A DNA stretch of 8,610 bases from NCBI GenBank assembly GCA_002402295.1, contig DHFO01000038.1, forward strand, positions 1 to 8,610, given 5' to 3'. The notes beneath the pieces are model-generated. The model was not told the DNA's origin and did no database searches. It saw only the letters and a program-made list of their open reading frames with translations. This document shows, piece by piece, positions 4,945 to 8,610 of this stretch (positions are counted from its first letter, which is position 1; each line of letters begins with the position of its first letter). A program made the position numbers and the translations under genes. The stretch comes from Caldiserica bacterium UBA4822 (GTDB lineage: Bacteria; Caldisericota; Caldisericia; Cryosericales; Cryosericaceae).

Positions 4945-7083
4945 TCACCTCCCGAGGGTTCTTCCCAACAGGGCATCCAGCTCTCCCTGTAGCCGGACAA
5001 GCTCCCGCTGTACAGCATCCGCCATTGCGTACCGTCTTCGCTCCAACAGTTGCTCGCGGATCGTCCTCCAGATGACGAGTTGTCCCCTGTAACCCAAGGC
5101 CTTAGGCAGGTCCGACTCCGACGCCGTCAAGGAGCGGTACACCTCTATCGCTTCCTCGTACAGGCCTGCGGAATGCAGGAGAGACGCCCTTTCAATGGCG
5201 GGAGCAAGTTTGGCCTCGGCGTCCTCAACTCGCCGCTTCTCAGCATCGGTGAGGATCCAGAAACCCCCAACCCTGGTTGACAGACTCCTTCCGGCGGCGT
5301 CCACCCCGCGCACGGTCCAGCCGTATCGCCTTCCCGCGTCAAGAGAACCGAAGGGGTTGGGGCACGACGTATCCTCTACTGACACCTCCCCACCTTCGGT
5401 ATCCAGGAGGTGCACCACATAGCGGATCGCTCTCTCCATCCGTTCCCAGCGGAAAGTCAGGGAGCGCCAGTCTCTGATCCCTGAGAGGAGAGGGCTCACC
5501 AAGACCACCTGCGGAGGCGATGTTCGTCCGGGCCCCAGGACGCCGATGGCGACTGGCTCCCTCTGCAGTATCATCTGTACTTCCTTTAGGTGGTTGTTCG
5601 CCCCCTCTACTCCGCTGACAGACTTCCGACGGACAGGCTCCAGGTCTGCTCTGGGCCGGGCCTTGGCTGGTGCCGGCGTCCTTACCGCTACCTTCGCCAG
5701 CGCATGCTTGATCACCGACCAGTATGGGCGGCGCCCCACGACGACGAGAGCTCCCAGGAGAGCCAACACCGCTCCCGACCCACCGAGGACGAAAGACAGT
5801 GGCGGCTTGAACAACAGGAAACTAAGGGCGTACAGCGACAACCCACAGGCATAGATGGAGAGGCCCAGCAGCATCCCCCGGCGCCGGGCCGCCGCACGCC
5901 TCTGGGTGCTGTATTGTTTGATGGGCTCAATGAACCGATCGTGCGTCAACTCGTACCATCGCGCTCCGGAGCGCCACTCCCCCCTTATGAGGTGCATATC
6001 CTCAAGCGCATCCACCACCGCATTGGGCACTCCTGCAGTCCTCTCACGCTCTCTCAGAACCATCCCGCGGGTCCCGAATGGGGTAATCAAGTGGCTGTCG
6101 ATCAGATCGTGGATACGTGCTTCCCGCGCCTTGCCGATCTCAGCTGCCTTGCGGACGGCCCTTTCGTAGAAGTGAGTGAGCGCCTGGTTGATGTCAGCAG
6201 AGTAGTGCATGTGCCCACTTGTTATGACTGCAGCATTTTGTGGCAGTGACTGCCATAGATGGCTGCATACAATCTGTAGATGAACTGGTTCCACTGTCTC
6301 ACCGTCGACCTCGATGGGTTCACCGCGGGGTCCTACAGCCTGGGTGCAAGCGAGATCGTCAACCAGTCTCTCTGCTACTCCGGGAGCGAAATGGCGTCCA
6401 GTCCCCCTAAGAGGCTCCGTAACCGCGAGTAGCGCGGCGTCCTTGCGGAGAGGTTCCAACCTCACGCGGGCTTGCGAGACCCCCAGAAAGCAGTCAGCAA
6501 CGCTGTCCATGTGAGCTAGGAAATCCTCACGCATGACAAGGAGGATGCGGAGCAATGGGTCCGCTGTGACAGCAGACCAAAGCTGGTCGAAGAAGGGCAC
6601 CCGCTCTCTCCATCGCTCCGGGTACAGAGTGAACACGTCCTCCAGTTGGTCAAACACAAGGGCGCGCGGTTTCGGGAACCCCGCCTCGTCACGCTGGTGC
6701 TCGATACACCCGAGATATAAGGCAAGCGTCGCCTCTTCCGGCTTGTACCCCGGCACCATAGGCGCTCCCAAGCTGTTCAGTGCGTGGAAGACGTATATGT
6801 TGGGAACTTCCTGAGGGCCTGCCCCATCGGGCACCACTCCACGCACTCGTGCCACTGGCAGGATGTCGAATCCCGACTCCTCGAGGCGCGGCACCAATCC
6901 AGCGTTGACCAAGGAGCTCTTACCCACTCCAGATTGTGCATAGAGAAGCACGACACGGTGCGCGAACAGAAGGGAGAGAACCCGGCTACACTCTGAGCCC
7001 CTGCCGAAGAAGAGCGCTCGCTCCGCACGCTCGAAAGGGCGAGGTCCGACATAGGGATTCAGCGATTCGTGCCCCACAGCCAC
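4945..7083 (-). CDS. nSTAND NTPase with membrane hairpin and Fn3/TPR-like C-terminus
   Basis: This 712-residue STAND-class P-loop NTPase starts at a GTG that overlaps the SIR2 stop by one base (TAGTG). The N-terminus NPYVGPRPF-FFGR is the nSTAND signature. Walker A is AQSGVGKSS (49-57), Walker B is ALVFDQLED (141-149), and LLVMREDF (181-188) is the downstream sensor strand. A winged-helix-like region ends near ELTHDRFIEPI (378-387). Two hydrophobic helices follow (about 404-425 and 428-450), forming a hairpin that returns the chain to the cytoplasm. A basic Pro/Ala linker leads to an Fn3-like domain (about 525-610, LTFRWERMERAIRYVVHLLD). A helical end (615-705) contains a TPR-like repeat (GLYEEAIEVYRSL). 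STAND proteins oligomerise with ATP when a C-terminal sensor meets its trigger. Here the sensor would be the Fn3/TPR part, and flanking SIR2 and CHAT-like genes suggest separate effectors. Confidence 0.9.
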   Translation of the reverse strand: MAVGHESLNPYVGPRPFERAERALFFGRGSECSRVLSLLFAHRVVLLYAQSGVGKSSLVNAGLVPRLEESGFDILPVARVRGVVPDGAGPQEVPNIYVFHALNSLGAPMVPGYKPEEATLALYLGCIEHQRDEAGFPKPRALVFDQLEDVFTLYPERWRERVPFFDQLWSAVTADPLLRILLVMREDFLAHMDSVADCFLGVSQARVRLEPLRKDAALLAVTEPLRGTGRHFAPGVAERLVDDLACTQAVGPRGEPIEVDGETVEPVHLQIVCSHLWQSLPQNAAVITSGHMHYSADINQALTHFYERAVRKAAEIGKAREARIHDLIDSHLITPFGTRGMVLRERERTAGVPNAVVDALEDMHLIRGEWRSGARWYELTHDRFIEPIKQYSTQRRAAARRRGMLLGLSIYACGLSLYALSFLLFKPPLSFVLGGSGAVLALLGALVVVGRRPYWSVIKHALAKVAVRTPAPAKARPRADLEPVRRKSVSGVEGANNHLKEVQMILQREPVAIGVLGPGRTSPPQVVLVSPLLSGIRDWRSLTFRWERMERAIRYVVHLLDTEGGEVSVEDTSCPNPFGSLDAGRRYGWTVRGVDAAGRSLSTRVGGFWILTDAEKRRVEDAEAKLAPAIERASLLHSAGLYEEAIEVYRSLTASESDLPKALGYRGQLVIWRTIREQLLERRRYAMADAVQRELVRLQGELDALLGRTLGR

Positions 7084-8021
7084 TAAAGGATCCCCCGCTT
7101 CCTACATCGACTGTGTAGCTCTGACGAGAACTCCCTTGCAGTCCCCCAATAAACACGCACGTCGGACTTCCCGAAGTACTTCTCCAAGTACCTCATCGCG
7201 GACTTCTGCCTCGACGGGTCCCCGGCCTGAAGTCTGGGCGGCAGCTGTACCGTCACATTGATCCGGCGGAGGCTGGGCTCCATCGCGGTGACAAGTCCAC
7301 GGTACAGAACACGGAAACTCCAGTCCGAAAGACGGTATCCCACAAACAGCAGGGATGCGCCAGCTACTGCCTCCCTAATCCGCGGTGGCAGCATCCTGTA
7401 CACACCGTTCCCCTGGGCCTTGGAGATGTTGCTCAGGAAGTCGAGGTAGTCGTCCTCTGTCAGCACGAGCGATTCAGCTGCCTTGTGGTGCTTGTCGTGA
7501 CCATGAAGATGGAACACCACCGGACTCTTTGGCGTCGCCTCGAAAGGACTGTCGAATACGGATCTCACGTCCTGGAGGTAGCTATTCCATCGACACATTT
7601 CTCGTTCAGGTTCCTTCCGGTAGTAGCGCAAAGCCTGGTACATGAAGTCATCGTAGTTGGTCGTCATGTAAACTGGGAGAGAGAGCCTGGCCATAACGCC
7701 ATGAGGTTCGTCGGGCGCCGAGAAATCAGGCAAGCCACTACACTTGGAGAACTCGTTGAGCAACAACTCCTTGGGGTGCATCGAGTCCACCGTAACTGCG
7801 AGAAACTGCGCGACCCGCGCAAGATCATGGCAGTCGTCCAACGGGTAGTTGTGCCTTCTCGCCCATTCCTCTGCGAGTTGTCGCCCACTTGGAAGCAGCC
7901 CTTCGCATGCGCCAGCTCCCAGAAACGGCGTGCACCTGCCGGCTTGTATGCGTCCGAGCAACAAGTCCCATTCGTGTTCTTCCATCGATCCCACCACCAC
8001 CCCGTCCGAGCGCAATCCCAT
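7083..8021 (-). CDS. SIR2-family protein, probable NADase effector
   Basis: The call is a 312-residue SIR2-fold protein of the type common in anti-phage systems, where it destroys NAD+ rather than deacetylating proteins. The Rossmann glycine motif is PFLGAGAC (32-39). The NAD-site TTNYDDFM is at 120-127, with the conserved Asn122 and Asp124. HLHGH (171-175) carries the catalytic-type His173, and LLFVGYRLSDW (224-234) is the late SIR2 strand and loop. No zinc-ribbon cysteine quartet like that of deacetylase sirtuins is seen. The frame is open to a TTG at 8090. ATG 8021 is chosen for its GGGGGGAG site, and ATG 7985 (MEEHEWDLLL) is a plausible shorter start with a poorer site. It is the first gene of the operon. 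All expected active-site residues are present. No clear promoter was found in the 75 bp upstream. Confidence 0.9.
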   Translation of the reverse strand: MGLRSDGVVVGSMEEHEWDLLLGRIQAGRCTPFLGAGACEGLLPSGRQLAEEWARRHNYPLDDCHDLARVAQFLAVTVDSMHPKELLLNEFSKCSGLPDFSAPDEPHGVMARLSLPVYMTTNYDDFMYQALRYYRKEPEREMCRWNSYLQDVRSVFDSPFEATPKSPVVFHLHGHDKHHKAAESLVLTEDDYLDFLSNISKAQGNGVYRMLPPRIREAVAGASLLFVGYRLSDWSFRVLYRGLVTAMEPSLRRINVTVQLPPRLQAGDPSRQKSAMRYLEKYFGKSDVRVYWGTAREFSSELHSRCRKRGIL

Positions 8022-8086
8022 GCTACTCCCCCCGCGTATCACGTGCAAAGAGCCAGGCAAAGCTCCAATCCTGCCAACCAACTGGC

Positions 8087-8212
8087 TCAAACAAGCGGAG
8101 GAGGTATCCTCACTGTACCGCCGAAGGAGGAGCGGAGTTCGACGTCGGGGATGTCGGCGATGTACCCGCCGTCCTCGTCGCTCCAGAAGATGTTGATGTG
8201 GTAGTCCCTCAT
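8087..8212 (-). pseudogene. hicB: HicB-type antitoxin, truncated
   Basis: A 41-codon frame begins MRDYHINIFWSDEDGGYIADIPD, the near-invariant N-terminus of HicB antitoxins, with a partial RNase H-like fold. It keeps the family match through SSFGGT (about residue 33), where intact relatives continue with TPEEALREV and a C-terminal helix or DNA-binding part. Instead it reads VRIPPPLV and stops. No HicB continuation is visible in the other two frames, so this is a break rather than a frameshift, located near 8110-8117. No hicA toxin gene lies in the window. The SIR2 operon begins about 65 bp beyond the stop, so the gene was probably cut by insertion or deletion at the operon border. It starts 12 nt after the DUF2283-like gene, apparently as its operon partner. 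Confidence 0.7.
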
Positions 8213-8224
8213 GGGTGGATTCCG

Positions 8225-8467
8225 TCAGGAAAGCGCAACCTCGTGGGTCTTGCCGCGCGCTTCGTCCACGAGAACCAGCTTGCCGCCCGCGCCCAGCACG
8301 AGCTGCTCGTTGCCGCTTGGGGACTCAATCCCGTACACGGTCCCGTCGGGGGCGAGATCTATGTTCAGCTCGTCGCTGTTGCGAACGGTCTCCACGTCGG
8401 CTCGCTTCCCCCTGAGCCGCATGTACGCCACGCCCTGCTGCGATCGCACGTGAGCTTCATCCCGCAT
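8225..8467 (-). CDS. DUF2283-like small protein
   Basis: This 80-residue protein has the DUF2283 pattern: a short strand GVAYMRLRG, then SDELNIDLAPDGTVYGIE, the ELNID-DG-VYGIE core being the family's most conserved part. The family has no established enzymatic role. Members often sit beside toxin-antitoxin genes, which fits the HicB remnant 12 nt downstream. The frame is open to a GTG at 8524, but the extra residues have no family similarity and no ribosome site. ATG 8467 gives the usual family length, although its own Shine-Dalgarno site is poor. The C-terminal extension (VLGAGGKLVLVDEARGKTHEVALS) is longer than the minimal domain. Confidence 0.68.
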   Translation of the reverse strand: MRDEAHVRSQQGVAYMRLRGKRADVETVRNSDELNIDLAPDGTVYGIESPSGNEQLVLGAGGKLVLVDEARGKTHEVALS

Positions 8468-8540
8468 CACCCATGCTCTGAGGGCATCTTGCTGCACAGA
8501 AGTATCAGAACAAGAATCCGGCACAGCTATGCACGGAACA

Positions 8541-8610
8541 AGATCTGACCCCGACGATGCCCCGACGGTGCGACGACGAGTCGCTGGACCCTAAGAATGA
8601 AGGTCTGACC
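8541..8610 (+). repeat. GGTCTGACC-type repeat, right flank of the operon
   Basis: CTAAGAATGAAGGTCTGACC (8591-8610) matches 2693-2712 at 19 of 20 bases, in the same orientation and 5898 bp away. A related AGATCTGACCCCG (8541-8553) lies exactly 60 bp before AGGTCTGACC and matches AGGTCTGACCCCG of the left copy. The element may therefore be a short tandem array that continues beyond the window edge. It lies upstream of the DUF2283-like gene. Confidence 0.65.

Noticed and set aside
4439..4948. CHAT-like gene starting at GTG 4948 through the GTGA overlap
   Set aside because: The Shine-Dalgarno site abuts this codon directly. GTG 4939, nine bases further, has proper spacing and gives a cleaner signal peptide.
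5590..6249. Plus-strand frame of 219 codons
   Set aside because: It lies fully antisense to the STAND gene, with no ribosome site or domain likeness. It is a shadow frame of GC-rich coding DNA.
7986..8090. SIR2 start at TTG 8090
   Set aside because: The extra 23 residues overlap the hicB remnant, have no family likeness and lack a good ribosome site. ATG 8021 is better supported.
7485..8204. Plus-strand frame of 239 codons
   Set aside because: It is antisense to the SIR2 gene and the hicB fragment. Both minus-strand readings show conserved motifs and this one does not.
1..8610. CRISPR array, tRNA or rRNA genes
   Set aside because: No regularly spaced short repeats, cloverleaf-like sequence or rRNA signature was seen on either strand.

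Overview
This is a bacterial accessory region. By eye it is moderately GC-rich, with strong Shine-Dalgarno sites, two near-consensus sigma70-type promoters, and frequent GTG starts. Nothing in it fixes the phylum. STAND NTPases, SIR2 NADases, CHAT-type proteases and MazEF or HicB modules occur across many bacteria, and no rRNA, tRNA or housekeeping marker is present. Most genes lie on the minus strand.

Layout. Positions 1-222 hold no convincing gene, only a decayed-looking stretch with the first copy of an imperfect direct repeat of about 82 bp. Positions 223-803 (minus) are a compact mazEF toxin-antitoxin pair with its own promoter at 826-855. The second repeat copy (968-1049) closes an 847-bp period around the pair. 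On the plus strand, a near-perfect promoter (1077-1105) drives a 68-residue putative secreted protein (1192-1398). On the minus strand, 1490-2470 encodes a protein with three membrane segments and a C-terminal domain I cannot name. Its start overlaps the end of an N-terminal remnant of an amidohydrolase (2467-2625), and a TATAAT box sits just before its ATG. A repeat with the core GGTCTGACC follows at 2683-2715.

The main content is a three-gene minus-strand operon. Transcription runs from a SIR2-family putative NADase (7083-8021), to an nSTAND NTPase with a membrane hairpin and fibronectin/TPR-like C-terminus (4945-7083), to a large protein with an N-terminal signal sequence and a CHAT/caspase-like C-terminal domain (2759-4939). 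The first junction overlaps by 1 nt. At the second, the STAND stop lies just upstream of the chosen start, with a GTGA overlap if the earlier GTG is used. Upstream are a HicB antitoxin cut short after about 33 residues (8087-8212) and a DUF2283-like gene (8225-8467). The window ends in a second copy of the GGTCTGACC-type repeat (8541-8610).

Interpretation (inference). The operon looks like an anti-phage or abortive-infection system. A STAND NTPase would act as sensor and switch, SIR2 as NAD+-depleting effector, and the CHAT-like protein as a second protease effector or a sensor at or beyond the membrane. The truncated HicB, the amidohydrolase stub and the matching flanking repeats suggest the operon sits in a repeat-bounded insertion hotspot. 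SIR2-STAND and CHAT-STAND pairings are known. All three as separate genes with an exported CHAT-like protein is the unusual point.
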